A stretch of DNA of 64,000 nt from Takakia lepidozioides (taxonomy: Eukaryota; Streptophyta; Takakiopsida; Takakiales; Takakiaceae), in the NCBI GenBank assembly GCA_030704615.1, contig CM060731.1:63840756-63904755 (forward strand), given 5' to 3'. A program made the position numbers and the translations under genes. Under the pieces are notes generated by a model. The model was not told the DNA's origin. It saw nothing but the letters and a program-made list of their open reading frames with translations, and did no database searches. Shown in pieces: positions 46,400 through 59,022 of the stretch (positions are counted from its first letter, which is position 1; every line of letters starts with the position of its first letter).

Positions 46400-47466
46400 T
46401 AATGTATTTTATCCCCCTGCAGAAGCGGTAGGAGAGTCGCCCCGGATGAACATGCATTCGTTGCAGCGTAGAGAACTCGGGGTGCCACGTATTGTTATGA
46501 TGCCAATTGCAGCAAGCATTCCAGACTCACTGAACTTGCCTACTATTGATAACAGTTATATTACCATTACGGTGAAAGAGAAATAGTGCGGTCTGCCATT
46601 CTTGTCAAGGAACAGGGTACATCGAAGCTGAAGGAACTGATGTTCTACTCAAGAGGTGTGCCATTAGTTATACCACGTGGCTGCCACTGAGTGTCTGAGA
46701 CATTCTTGTAAGCAGTTCTGAGTCATAGGACTTGCAACCCAGGAGAAAGTTACAGGGGTGACATTAGAAGGCGTCCTCTCTGCATCTGTTTATTATTCAT
46801 GAGCATTGTTCAAATTTCTTTCCAAGATCCATCGATAGCAATATGAAGTTGGCATGGAAAATAGGAGGTAGGATGTCTAAGGCCTAGTAGCACAGGTGCA
46901 TGCAACATGGAAAAGGAGATATGTACCTCGCGTGTGTACCAAAGAGCCCATCGAAATGCAGTCCCTTAAGGAGAGGTGGGTCCTGCAACAAATACGACTT
47001 CTAATGTCAAGCCCACTGTATCACTCGTATGTTTGTTATCTGTTACTCACTCGCACCCTTGCCTTGGCTCTTTTCTATCAAGTTTACAATTGCTTGCTTA
47101 GGTGGAGAACCAGGGGTATCTAATCCAGGCACAATCCAGGTTGATGGGCAATGACTTCAAAGAGGTATCAACAAAAGGAACGGTGGAGCAAGCACCTTGA
47201 ATGGGTAGCTTAGCTTCATAAAGTATTGCTCGCCTACTGCCACTTCTGATCTCTCAAAAGTATCACTGTTACATATAAGTCCATTAGCTTCTGGGCCAGC
47301 TCCTGCTTTAATCCTGTTGCTAGCTCCTACAATTCCACCAGAGAGCACTCTACCTTGGATGCTTATCTGATTGTGAAGCTTTACGCAGTGGGGTGAACAG
47401 TTTGGTGGGGTCACTATAATATCTCAGCCTGGCAGCCTGGAGGTCTAGCCCAAATGTGTAGCCTTG
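46400..47466. other. intergenic, nothing recognised
   Basis: No coding family, RNA gene or clear repeat is seen. Confidence 0.4.
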
Positions 47467-47469
47467 CTT

Positions 47470-47810
47470 TCAAAGCTGACTTCTGAGTTGGACCACCTGG
47501 GCCAGCTGCTTGCTCAAGCTCTGCCAGATCATGAACAGGAAAGCCGAAAGGAGCTGCAACACCAAAAATACAGCGCTGCATGTTGCGCACCACCACACAG
47601 CAGCTCTCATATTTAATGGGAGTCTGCCATCATTGTCCAGTGGCAACATGTTCCCATCGGACACAACCCCATCCTCCAGTCCTCCTTCTCTCTTCCCTTC
47701 TTCCAGCATCTGGTTCGCCGTAACCCCCTTGCTAATTGCCTGCCAAGCTACTGGAGCCTCCTGTCCAGTGCTTGGCATCGGTGTGATGTTTACATTCAGA
47801 GCTATAGGGG
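47470..47810 (-). other. open frame with a membrane-like segment, unrecognised
   Basis: A minus-strand frame of about 113 residues runs from a possible acceptor (TTGTAG near 47810) to a stop at 47470. It is hydrophilic and acidic first, then has one hydrophobic segment (AVFLVLQLLSAFLFMIW) and a short polar tail. It could be a last exon encoding a tail-anchored protein. I do not recognise it. Confidence 0.35.
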
Positions 47811-48239
47811 CGGCTTCCTCCTACAACATGCTATTGTGGCCTCTCACTTAAAGCAGCATCACTATCAGCTTCTCAATGGGTTGATTCATCACATGGGTAA
47901 TTTTTGGGGTGTGTCCTGAGCTGAATTCTGCAACCTCAGTATGGTTTTCCCCTGAAACCCAAGCCCCAAATAGTGGTCTTTAGTCACTGGCTATAAGTGC
48001 TTCCTCCTAATGTTAGCTTTGACACACACTTGAGCGTATGGCTCAAGCAGGCTGCTAACTCTTCCAGAGCCGGCTTAGAAACACCAACCCCATATCACAA
48101 TGGTCCTTTGGCCTGAATGATAATGTGGTGCTACACTCAGGTCTACCATTGACATCAGGCTACCAGGGTTTTCCCAATAAAAATTCTGTCCGTCGGCAGA
48201 GACACAGCCGAATCAAAGACAACCCATGAACCCCTTGGC

Positions 48240-49158
48240 ATCTCCCCTCGAATTTGGAATGAAGACCTGAGCACCATGTAGAAACAAAAGCGAAAAAAAT
48301 ACATCCATGGGCTTCAGGGTGGAGGGTGGGAAAGCGAAAGACCGCACAAGCTGCTGGCCTCGCAACGCTCAAGCCTTTGTGCCAATCTTTCCACCCTTTA
48401 GGAAGTCCACAGGCCATGCTCCCCACAAATTGTACATAAAGCACTCCTCTCTCTCTTCATCATAGTAATGCTTCAGCTTTCCTGATATCCATTCCTTCCG
48501 TCCTAAGCTGGACCCTCCCTCTCTTAAGTTCTTCTCCCCCCTCTAGTTGGGAATGGATTTGGGGTGTATGCATGGACCTCTGGGCGCTAGTGCTGCGGTC
48601 ATTCTCCATTGCCCCTTCAACTGAATCCAGTCCAATTTCGCCATTCCTGTGCGTGCTTGCCTCCTCTGGCTGTGTGTTCATTTGGCGGCCTCGCTTGAGA
48701 CCACCCCGCCTTCTTGGATATGAGAACTTCCGTTAGAATTCGACCTGCTACGCAACCCAGCTTGAAATTGGGGGCTTCCGTTTCCTTTCTCTTCAAACTC
48801 TCTTGCAGAAATACCGGCTGGTTGGAGCCCAGAGGATCCCTGGCCATCCTTGTTGCCAAGCACAGACCTCCCCCCTCCACCAAATACATGGGCATCGAGA
48901 AGACGATCCAAAAGCTGTGATGCATCCTCTTCCGAGCGGCTAATTACACCTATAACTACAACCCCATTGCTTCCTGGCAATGGTGCCCCTAAAGAACCGG
49001 CGACAGAAGACCCAGGCCCCGAGCGACCTGCTGCAGCAAAAGCATGAGAATGAAGAGGGTGGGAGCGAGACTGATGGAGGGTTCGACGGGGAAGAAGTGG
49101 AGAGGACGCTGTTGAGGGCGGGGAAAGAGGGACGGGTCCCTGGACAACCGTTTAGGCG
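48240..49158 (-). pseudogene. possible SMG8-like gene, broken
   Basis: SMG8 is a subunit of the SMG1 kinase complex in nonsense-mediated mRNA decay. On the minus strand a frame open from 49158 to 48678 carries NGVVVIGVISRSEEDASQLL followed by DRLLDAHVFG, recalling the start of the G-like domain of plant SMG8. Further on (48560-48400) come GRKEWISGKLKHYYDEE and, after a one-base shift near 48455, RGVLYVQFVGS, also SMG8-like in flavour. No ATG is visible upstream: a transposon relic adjoins at 49160. The order is right for one gene, but exon borders could not be joined cleanly, the downstream part is frameshifted, and most of the long SMG8 protein is missing. The name is therefore tentative. 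Confidence 0.35.
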
Positions 49159-49466
49159 ATAATTAATTCAAAATGAAAGTGCCTAACCAATTCTGTGAAT
49201 TTTTCAGATTTTGGCCGAATTCTTCGGAAACTATGGGACCAAAGTGCCTAATTCCTAAAAATTCCAGCAAAAACCTTGCAAGCCTCTTCTCATGTTTTTT
49301 TTTTTTTTTTTTTTTTTTTCATGTTGTTTGTAATAAGATGAAAATAAGATGGAAAAAAAACGAAAATTTCATTGAACAAAAATCAATACAAATATATGCG
49401 TGCGGAAATAACTTCCTACAAATCGCAATCTATTTGCGAGAGCTCCATGTAACTTCAGAAGGCCCC

Positions 49467-50012
49467 CTACATGGACTCGACAATGTCATTATATTCATCT
49501 TCCTCGCTAATCATCATGATCTCTCCATCTACCTCGTCCACCACATTGAGATCAAGGATCTCCTCATTTTCAATGTGCAGATTTGCAAGACATCTATACA
49601 TAGTTTCCTCTACACTAAGGTCAAGGTAGATATCAGGGATATCCTGAGTGTCTTCAACATTCCCGTCCACCAAATCATCATTCACTACAAACAAATTGTG
49701 AACAAAATTTGCTCGCATAGCTTCTGCCAGGAAAGTGTGGTCAAAAGCCCGTCAAATCCCACATTGTTCCCACCAAGAGACAATCATGTCTGTATGCACA
49801 TTCACCTGCACCCAAGCCTCCCACATCCGAATTGCTGCGTGTTCACGCATGGAAGACAAGTCCGTCTTCACCACTACCTCTTCAGCGACCACACCTGCTT
49901 CCAATTGCGATTGGATTTCACGTGCCGACCATGTCTTGAATAGTGCCGCAAAAGCACACTTGAGAGGTCGTTGCAAGATCACATCGCTTCCGCCTTCGAG
50001 CACCGCATACAA
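49467..50012 (-). pseudogene. pogo/Tigger-type (DDE_1) transposase C-terminus
   Basis: The minus-strand reading LQRPLKCAFAALFKTWSARE, then DLSSMREHAAIRMWEAW and SWWEQCGI, matches the end of CENP-B/pogo-like transposases (PLK..F...W ... LR......W ... W...GI). After an in-frame TGA it continues FDHTFLAEAMRANFV into an acidic tail (to 49467). The catalytic DDD part is absent. Flanking words AAGTGCCTAA and TCTTCTCATG occur on both sides (about 49180-49295 and 50220-50300), which may mark the element. Confidence 0.6.
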
Positions 50013-50898
50013 GAGAGAGAAGACTCCGGCCGAAGCTGGCGTAGCTAAGAGCCACTTCAGCTTTCGGCTACTTCTCCCTTTGGGGGGTGGGCCCTATATA
50101 CCGCGTACAACAAAGAGGGGCTTAGAGTTTCAAAGGAAATGAATGATAGCTGGAGCTTAGAAGGGCCTATGGGCATCGGGTTTCTATTTTATATTTTTAC
50201 TCTTAAGATTTTTTTTTTTTTCTCTTCTCATGTGCTTAATTCTAAAAACTTATAGCATGAAGATGCCTAAAATGAGAAATGGTTTTTCAAAAGTGCCTAA
50301 TTTTTTGAATGATTGATTTTATTATTAGGCGCAAAAATGCCAGAACTCCAGACATGTTGGACAATCTTATCAGAGAGCGCGAGGAGGGGGTCCACAGAGC
50401 CACCGACACGAGGACATCGGAGAAAGCAGCGGAATCTCGGTGTAGAGCCTGTGCCGGCTCCCCACGGGGCTGCTTGTGCCTTCCTTGTCGCTACCATGAT
50501 CCAATCCCTGGTGTGCTGAAAGTAATAAGTTAGGGCGAATCCCTCACCAATAGGTGCCAGTCACAGGTCGCGGGGGAATATTGGAAGTTGGGGTGCATCA
50601 CTGTTGCCGGTTCCTACACTCTTCCTCAGATTCTGGCCCCGATGTGTACAGTATCGCACTTGCTGTCTTTCTCCCCAGGTTGAGGATTGGCAGGCTTCTG
50701 TGCCCAGATTGCGTGGAGAATTACAGGAGTTTGGGTTTTTTGGGAAGAGGTGCTTGGGTTCGTGCTGTGGTGGTCGGTATGAGTACTTTATCTTGACATC
50801 TCCAATGAATTAGAGCTGTGGGAAGCTCAGAGGTGAAAGTGTGTGCTTTGCACCTGTTTCGGCGATTGTCAAGGGAGTCGTGGGGTTTGTGAATTGAA
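50013..50898. other. transposon flank and GGH promoter region
   Basis: It contains the right flank of the pogo relic (to about 50320), then about 570 bases that probably include the GGH promoter and leader. No other gene is seen. Confidence 0.4.
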
Positions 50899-53800
50899 AT
50901 GGGCTCATTCGCTTGCAGAACGACTTCGACTGCCGTTTGGATTGTGTTGTCTCTCTCTCTCCTCCAATTTGTTTCGAGTGCGCGCAGTTCAAGGTTATAC
51001 TTGCCGTCCGAAAAAACTGGAAGTGTTGTGAACTACGTTGAACTTTCTGGCGCCAAAGAGAACAGCGGGTCTCGTGTAGAAGATGCGTATGTGAATAACC
51101 GGCCATTAATTGGGATTCTGTCTCAACCTGGGGACGGAGATGGAGAAGTGATCATAAAAAGGAAGGGCTCCGGAGAGACTGAAAATGTGTCTTACATTGC
51201 TGCTTCCTACGTCAAATTTGTGGAGGCAGGTGGTGCCCGTGCCGTCCCCCTTATTTACAACGAGCCCGAGGAAACACTTGAGCGGGTTAGATTCCACGGT
51301 TCCTTCTGCATTATGAACTGGTACACTGTAAATATGCTTTGGTTTTCTTGGTGGGGCTTTTGATGCTTTGAATTTCACTGCGGCTAACGTCTACTTGCAA
51401 TGAATATATCGATCTTACCTTGAATCTGGTGCATGTTGCAGAAATTTGCTGCCATTAATGGGGTTTTATTTCCTGGAGGTTCTACCAGCTTGGGAGATAC
51501 CCCATTTTATCGGACAGCTGAAAAAATCTTCAATGTACAATCCTTTTCCTCTGGTCGTCTTCCACATCTTCCCTTTGAGCAAAGAACCCGTTTTCCCTCC
51601 TGAAAGCAGGGACGGAAAAAGGCCGTAGTCCAAGACGGAACGTCTCACAGATATTGCCGCTTTAAACCTCTGTTCTCCAAAGAAGTAGGCGTAGATGATA
51701 TGTGACCCGCAGTGCAAGTATCTATTTTATGACCAAGATGGAAAGGAGATGGGGCATAGGACATGTCAGAGGAAGAGATCTGATAGTTGGTATGGCGAGG
51801 GAGACAGTTCCCCTTGCCGTCCTTCATTTGGGGGAGCTGTATGACTTGTTCTCATGTGGGAGGAGGTAGTTCAAGGGAACTGGGAAATTGCATCATGTGA
51901 GAGTGTGCGTGTGTGTGAGACAGGTGTATTGTTTTGCACAACAACAACTCTCAGTTTAGATTTTTCTCACATTGTCTCACTGAATCAACAGCTAAACTCG
52001 GGTTTCTGGGGAATTAGATGGCGATAGCTGCAAATGACAAGGGAGACTACTTTCCGGTGTATGGAGTATGCCTGGGATTTGAGCTTCTGAGTGTCATTGT
52101 CAGCCAGGTTTGGCTTCTACCCTGCATTAACTTACCTCTTATGGTGTTCATGTTGTTGTGTACCTGTAATAGGATCAGAATTTCTGATTGCAAGAATGCA
52201 CATACAAATTTGTTATAAGACCTGATTGTAGGCTATGTTTCACTGGTTCTGTTATCTCATGAAAAAAGCCCCAGGCAAGGTACACTGTAGCTGTCATCTT
52301 AGTACCTAGCAATCAACTGTGCACTAGTTTGCAAGGCAGAAAAGTTTGGTTAGGCTTCACTGTCCATAGCCAGTTAAAAAGAGCAGAGTTCCCTAGGCTT
52401 ACCTGATTCCAGAGTACATTTAAATTGCAATGGTTTAAAGCTTGAATTTTGGGGAATACTTCACCAGAGACGACGTTGTTAGACCTGGTTGTGGTGCATG
52501 TGCTGTTCTGTCGATTGCAATCTCTAAGAGCCCCCCGCAGACTGTTGATGTAAGGTTTTCATTTCCTGATTCTGAATCTTTTTAGATATGCAGAATCATA
52601 GTATATTGGAACATTTCGAAGCTGAAAAACAGCCAGGTCCACTCATGTTCGTCAGTGACTCGGCCAAGCAACACAGTATGTTCAAGTGGTAAGATGCAGC
52701 CCTCTCCTCCCCTAAGCGAAGTATGATTTGTTTTTCTAGTGACGGGAAGGCAAGATATGCTCAAAATAATGCCCTGAGGATCATGGTGGGTTCAGATTCG
52801 ATATTTGGAGTGAAGGGTATGAAGTTTTTCAGTATTTTGTTTGTGTGGGTGTTGTGCAGGATCCCTCATCCAATTATTGAGAAGCTCAGCACTCAAAGCC
52901 TTGCCATGGAGAATCACCAGGTCCTGCAACTGACTTTCAAGATATAGTTCTACATAATTTGCAGTTTGAATGAAGGGAGGGACAGAGAGAGAAAAGGGCG
53001 CAAAACAAGAGAGAAGGCAAATGGGTTTTGGAGACATTTAGGTATGCATTTCAGATCCAAACCTGACAACACGTGGTCTTGGCAGAAGGGCATCTCCCCG
53101 GATAGAATGGCATCTAATGGTCCACTTTCAGATTTCTTTCGAGTACTGACTACTACCCCTGATCAAGACAACAAGGTTCGTTACATTCCCTGCATAGAGT
53201 AGATCATTGCCTTGTTCTCATCCCCCTATTGGCAGTCTTGCACTTAGTATTCATGTATACAGTTACTCTTTGCTGTATTGGTGGTGTGTCATTCTAGGAC
53301 TGTGAAACTGAAGACTCCTGTAATTACTCACACTGAGATGTGACGTTTCTGGTTTCAGATCTATGTGTCAACAGTTGAGAGCCACCGGTACCCTGTAACG
53401 GCTGTGCAGTGGCACCCAGAGGTATGCTTTCTGCATGTTTGGTCACATGCTTATCTTTATTGCATTTTGGTAACCAAGACTTGCGAAGCTCACATGTGAA
53501 ACATTGCCCACAGCATCCATTTCTATTGTGGTTACATGTGGGCAAAGCTTCTCTGCTATGTTCCCTCTCTCTTCTTCCCAATTATTGTCCACAATTTGAT
53601 CCAACCAGACTCACATCTATATCTGAAATCCAGCCAAGGCCCTTTTCTTATTCCACTTTCCTCATTTACAAATTTACAGATCGATCACCAAAGTGATCGT
53701 CAATCCTACTCTGGCCTGGCTCCTTGTTCAAAAGATCTCCCTGTCAACCTATGTACTCATCTCATGCCATTCTGCCTATGCACTGTACTGGAATACTATG

Positions 53801-55058
53801 TCCAGTCTGCCCCTCCACCACACCGGGCATCTTCACATTCTATCAACATAGGGCAGTGCAGATCGATCCTCTTCCTTCTTCTCACGACCTCCTTTTCTGC
53901 TCTGCCGTGCTTCTATATTTTTCCTCTTTTCACCTTCCACGTTGAAGCATGGTCACTGTCTCAGCCCCCTGTCATTGCTTGCCAGCTCATACCCTTTCAC
54001 GTTAATCATCCCATCGTTCCTGACATGTTCACCATGGTGAGAACCCGTTCCTTTAATAATTATCCTTCAACTGCTACGGGTTCAATCCCAGGTACATAAG
54101 ATTCTCTGACATGAAGTTGAAATGGTTGCTCAACTTTTGCATCCTGGAAGTTCTTGCATGGTAGCATTTCTTATCAATATTGTGCTTGGTTGCGTGTGTG
54201 TGTGTTCTTATGGGACAATGCATGCTTGTGTGAATTAGATGGTGTCTATAAGCTAATCCTCTTTTTTTTTGGCAGAAAAATGCTTTTGAATGGGGAGTTG
54301 GTAGCATTCCCCATAGTGCTGATGCAATCGAACTTACTCAAAGTGTTGCGAATTTTGTCATCAGGTGACCTTTTGTGCCTTTGCAAAGGTGGACCTTGCA
54401 GTCTAGACTGGACTGTTGTATCCAATGAGAGGATGTCGAAGGCTGAATTGATTCTGAAGTGATGTATTAGATTTTGCTGTACTGAGAGACAGGTGTTTCT
54501 AGGAGCCTTGCGTCATCACCCCGCTGGCTGACAAGCACATAGAAACTGACTGTGGGTGGAATGCCCCTTGTGCAGTGAAGCACGCAAGTCCCATCATAAG
54601 CCAGCATCTGATGAGGAGGAGAATGATTTTCTGATATACAACCAAAAGACTACCTTCTCAGGCAAAGATGGGTAAGACTTATGTTTTCCTTTTGCTGATG
54701 ATATTGAGGAATTAGAGTAGGAGGCAGGACAAACACACCTAACTTTCGGCGACACAGTGAGTACACGCGTTGACTGTTCTGAAACTTCAGATTGAAGGTT
54801 CGCTCCAAAGGTGAACATATCTGTTTCTACAAATTGTCCGTTCCAGAGACATAGAAGACTCCAATACCAGCAACGGGCAGTCATTGTTGGATGGGGACTG
54901 TGAGGTCATTCCGCAGCCAGCTTGGGCATGCATGTCTTAATGATATCTTGTGCAGGCCGGTTCTTTTGCAAGCTCAGCTACTTGAGTAAGACTTATGAAT
55001 TGTGGTATCCTGGATGTGCAGGAAGGACAACTTTGATGAAGTGTATGTGTTCTACTAG
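50899..55058 (+). CDS. GGH: gamma-glutamyl hydrolase, vacuolar, 366 aa
   Basis: Gamma-glutamyl hydrolase trims the polyglutamate tail of folates in the vacuole. Ten exons (50899-51285, 51442-51534, 52018-52107, 52594-52688, 52860-52920, 53086-53175, 53359-53421, 54276-54364, 54576-54671, 55022-55058) all join in phase, giving 366 residues. An N-terminal signal peptide is seen ([16 protein letters not shown]). The class I glutamine amidotransferase-like core shows [44 protein letters not shown], the nucleophile elbow GVCLGFE (C178), MENHQ (H241), VQWHPEKNAFEWG (catalytic H291) and the C-terminal [11 protein letters not shown]. The length is normal. Intron 7 (854 bases) is long and pyrimidine-rich and may hold an insertion. 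Start choice: the ATG at 50899 gives the expected signal peptide. Family and model are secure. Confidence 0.94.
53990..54096 (+). mobile_element. possible SINE in GGH intron 7
   Basis: TGTTCACCATGGTGAGAACC resembles an A box and ACGGGTTCAATCCCAGGTAC is a strong B box, about 45 bases apart. A body could not be delimited. The rest of the intron upstream (53500-53990) is unusually C/T-rich and may belong to it. Confidence 0.35.
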
Positions 55059-57499
55059 AGCCATTCTGCACACCCCCATCTGCTCTTGCCAGCCACAAAT
55101 GCAATGTTTTCGCAGTTATAAGGCTTGGTGGCTTTGGAACTTCTTTTCTGCAACAGCTGTGCAGTTATTTATTGTAGTTAATTTGTGCATCACTATGTAG
55201 TTGACGTATGATGTCTCTTGCGGCAATCATCTTTGCCCTGCAGTGTAGTCGCCTAACCGCATGTTTGCGATTTGAATTATCTTTGCTCAAGTAGAGTCTC
55301 CCATGGGAGACTATGTACAACATGAATTAGCTGATCGGCCTCCCGATAGCCGGCGCAGTGCCACACAGGTTTTGTGAAGGTGATCAGCCACCCCATATAT
55401 GATTCATGGTATGTGACTAGTGGCAATGTAATATACCGACCAAAAATGGATACCAGGGTTTGAAAGCAGGACCACCCTCTGGGCGGTCTATATTATTTGA
55501 AATGAACATTAAGAATATTTTTCAAAATGCTTTTCTGTGAGTGGGTGCCACCTTTTTACTCGGTTAGTTTGTTGCGTTCTCTGTAAGTAGAGTACTTCCC
55601 GTTGCTTGTGTAGTTGAAGTGAAGCCCTCCCTCTCTCCCTCGTCGTGCTTGATTGTTGACGAGGAATGAATCTGGGGTGTTCCTTTCCAAAGAAAAGAAG
55701 ATGTCTGTGATTGACAGGCTTGACTCACAGTGCAGCACACTCTTTCCCCTGTAACGGAGATGGTGGAACCGACTACATATTCGCTGCTGCCTAGTTGTTG
55801 CAGTCATATCGCTGTAGCAAGCAACCAGCATCTTCCCAACTTCCCGATTCGATAAGGTGGAAGAGACAGTAATCAACATCAAGAACGAAATAGGAATGCC
55901 TTTCAAGTATTTTGTGTCAACCAAGTAGGGCGTCAAGCCACAAAACTTGATAAGAATGTAAGGGAAATTCAAGGACCTCGTCGTTTTGCTCCCAGGACAA
56001 TATTGGCAGCAAGGAGCTTTCATGAAAACGGATCAGTTCTTGATGCAAGACTACTCCACATAAGCTCCACATATGGACACCTGCCTACTGGCCTAAGGAT
56101 ATAGCGTGGCTTGCATCGGCTGCCTGTCAGTTTAAGGTAAGTACTTGGATTCTGGACGAAGGCTTCCGGACTGCCAAACATACATTCGATACAGTGACGT
56201 GGAGAAATGGGCTCTCTGAAACGGGTGCTGTTAACCGTCGTGAATTGAGGAGAAAGGGCAGAGAAAAAGATATAACCGATGTTTGAAGGGAGCAAGACTT
56301 AGCCGCTTCTGCTATCGGCGACGCTATCACTGTCTAATGTCCCCTATCTTGAGTACAGCTCAATGAGATTCCGGTAGGATGGCGGCCATGCTCCCCCGCG
56401 ATAGTCCACTCCACGCTCCTCCGCGACACTACACTCTTGCGATACTCTCCACGCTCCTTGAAACACTCTCTGTCATGGTCAAAGAGAAAACAAGGAGATG
56501 GCAAGCCACCGTGGCAAGGACGTGTGCACCTGTTAGCTTAAAGAACCTATTTCAGACCCGTTAACTTTTACACCAAACTACTCTATCTCAGTTAGTGAGG
56601 TGCACTAACTATTAGGAGTGTTAGTTAGTATAAGTGGCACCTAAACCCAATAGTTAGCTTAAATGACACTAACTATTGGGTGCCTAACCACATGTGGGGC
56701 AGGGCCCTAAGTACCAAGAGAGAGGGGGTGACAAGTGAGGGTTCAGGGTCAGGTGGGCCATATATAAGCATCTACCCCTCTTCATTTTTGCATCTGAAGT
56801 TGCCGTGGTTGAACGCAAAACGAGAACAGGGGTGAATGAAATCAAATGTCGAAAGGGTCGTGCTCATCGTAGGATGTTGCCTAACAGATCGATCCGCGCC
56901 GAAGGGCGGAGGAAGCGAATGTCATCCTTCTCTTTGCGGAGCCAAACCAGTTCATCCGTCCTCGTCGTTCTGCGACTGCGCATGTTTTCAATCATCTCTC
57001 CCGTTTGCACTGGACTACGGGGACCGACCCTCGCCGACATCTCCACGAAGAAGACGGACATGTCCTCAGAAGATACAGACTAGCGACAAAGATCTTAGCG
57101 GCCAGCCACCCAAATGTAAACAGAGAACTGAGAGCGAACTTGCCTGCAAGGAAAAAATGTGCATCACAGCCGGACACCTGCCAGGTAGCCCAGCAGGCTC
57201 AGGCAGTAATCAAAGCCTTTACATTAAGCAAGAGAAGCTAGCAAATGAAGCGCAAATCTGGTGTGAGTGAAGGACTTGACGTGCCTCCCCTTGACGACCC
57301 TCTCTGAATCCGGGAGAAGAGTGCTGATTTCATCACTTCGTTTTTGCTTGAAAAAATCCTTCAATATCCTTTGCAACCTCCCAAATTTGTGGTAAAAAAG
57401 TGGTGATCCATCAACAGAAACTGGAATTTGGTCCTAGATTGTTGAGGGTGAGTGGGTGTAGAAAGATCAAAGGCAAGCTTATGAGAAATTAATTGGGAT
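55059..57499. other. intergenic, no gene recognised
   Basis: Frames at 55556-56330 (minus) and 56805-57270 (plus) are open but resemble no family. A small hairpin repeat lies at 56580-56690. The last few hundred bases may be the promoter of the former LRR gene. Confidence 0.4.
56580..56690. repeat. inverted repeat around ACTAACTATTGGG
   Basis: CCCAATAGTTAG and CTAACTATTGGG face each other across about 13 bases, flanked by CACCTAAA and GTGCCTAA. A third, direct copy (ACTAACTATTAGG) lies just upstream. It could be a small MITE remnant. Confidence 0.55.
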
Positions 57500-57845
57500 A
57501 TGGCGGGGGCGCTCATAACTACTAGATCAGCTACACAGCTCTTCTCGCATCTTTCCTTGTTCATGGCGGTGCTGCTACTGTGTTGTGGTGGATTGTGGCC
57601 GGTTGGAGTAAGAGGTTCAGACATGGCGGCCCTGCTGGACTTCAAGGACGGGCTGAAAGGGCTGGCCCACAACCAACTCTCCGATTGGGTCGCCACTGAT
57701 ATGTCTCCTTGCAACTGGACAGGGGTTGCTTGCAATGCTGACAGACGCGTTACAAAGCTCTCTCTTTCGGGACTGGGAATGTCAGGGTTGATTTCTTCCA
57801 ATCTTTGGTCCATATCTAGTTTACAACATTTGGACCTGAGTGATG

Positions 57846-57953
57846 GTCACACTACAGCAAATGGGGGGGGTTTACGACGCCAACCCCGCAGCCAAACCAC
57901 GCGGGAGTGAAACCCGGCGCCGGGGCCAGGCGGCGACGCCTGGCTGTCGCACA
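57846..57953. mobile_element. 108-bp GC-rich insertion with 8-bp target duplication
   Basis: GAGTGATG occurs on both sides (57838-57845 and 57954-57961). Removing the element and one copy restores LDLSDDALSGSIPPQ, a perfect LRR. The insert starts GTCACACTACAGC and ends GGCTGTCGCACA, a weak inverted similarity, and is rich in GGCGACG-type words. An 8-bp duplication fits a hAT-like or other DNA element. Its 116-base net addition breaks the frame, and no GT-AG pair would remove it exactly. Confidence 0.75.
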
Positions 57954-58879
57954 GAGTGATGACGCTCTATCTGGGAGCATCCCTCCCCAGATAGGAAATC
58001 TTCTCAACTTACAACACCTTAACCTTTCCCTGAATTATAATATTAGTGGGCCCATCCCTCCGGAGCTAGGCCACTGTAGCAGCTTGCAGGAGCTTGATCT
58101 TAGCCAGAATTACTTAACAGGTGATATTCCAGAGGCGTTGGGGAATCTCCAGAAGTTGAGAAGTCTGAAGCTCGTTGGTTGTGAAATCATTGGCGTCATA
58201 CCTAATTTGCTCAGTAACTGCACCAGCTTGGAGGTAAGTTAGTATTTCTTGTCCAAGTATGAAATGGGTTTATTATCACTTTTCCAGTCAATTTGCTGTC
58301 TGCAGAAGTGATTTGACTTTCTTCTTTGATAACATGATATTTTAAACCTTTGTGCCAAGATGGATTGTCGGTAGTATTGTCACAAGCTCCTTTTGAGGCA
58401 GCTCCCTTTCACTAATTCAGGACATACTTTACTTCACAGTTTATTGGCATCTCAAGGACTTGAGAAGTCTGAATGCATACTTCGTCAAGCTCAACCTGGA
58501 GACGAGTGTTCCTTGCCAACACCACAGTCAAACTTGGATGAGTTAAAAAAACTTGGTGATCTTAACACCTAACAGGTTGAGAGATCTAATGTTTAGGCGA
58601 ATATCATCAAGCGACGTTGTGACTTGCAGTGACATCGAAAATGACACAAAAATGCCCTGAAGCAGCCCTTGATGCTGCCATAGCTGCCCTGAGTGCACTA
58701 ACCTGGGTTAGCGAATGGGGAGCCCTTTGCTTATAAAGAACCTTGTAGAAATGGAAATAAGTATTTTCACCCGTGCTAGATTGTCCCGGCGACTACATAA
58801 AATTCACAGTAATTTTTCTTTCGGTAATCACAGAATGTTGCTTCAAGGCCTGACATACCGTAAATACTTGTATTCTTGC

Positions 58880-59022
58880 AGGAGCTTGATCTTAGCCGGA
58901 ATTACTTAACAGGTGTTATTCCAGAGGCGTTGGGAATCTCCAGAAGTTGAGAAGTCTGAATCTGGCTCTCTGTGGATTCACTGGCTCCATACCACCTTGG
59001 CTCTCTAATTGCGACAACTTGG
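58880..59022 (+). pseudogene. duplicated LRR exon inside the LRR pseudogene
   Basis: GAGCTTGATCTTAGCCGGAA and the next 70 bases repeat the exon at about 58088-58172. The second copy lost one G in the GCGTTGGG run, shifting the frame to a stop. CAG before and GTCAGT after it keep splice-site form, so it arose as an exon-level duplication. Confidence 0.75.

Noticed and set aside
49173-50142. A 256-residue plus-strand frame with a poly-F stretch
   Set aside because: The F-run comes from a long T tract, and the rest is antisense to the pogo-type transposase remnant on the minus strand.
57846-57961. The LRR insertion as a normal intron
   Set aside because: Possible GT and AG sites exist, but none restores the frame; exact restoration needs removal of 116 bases with no GT-AG borders.
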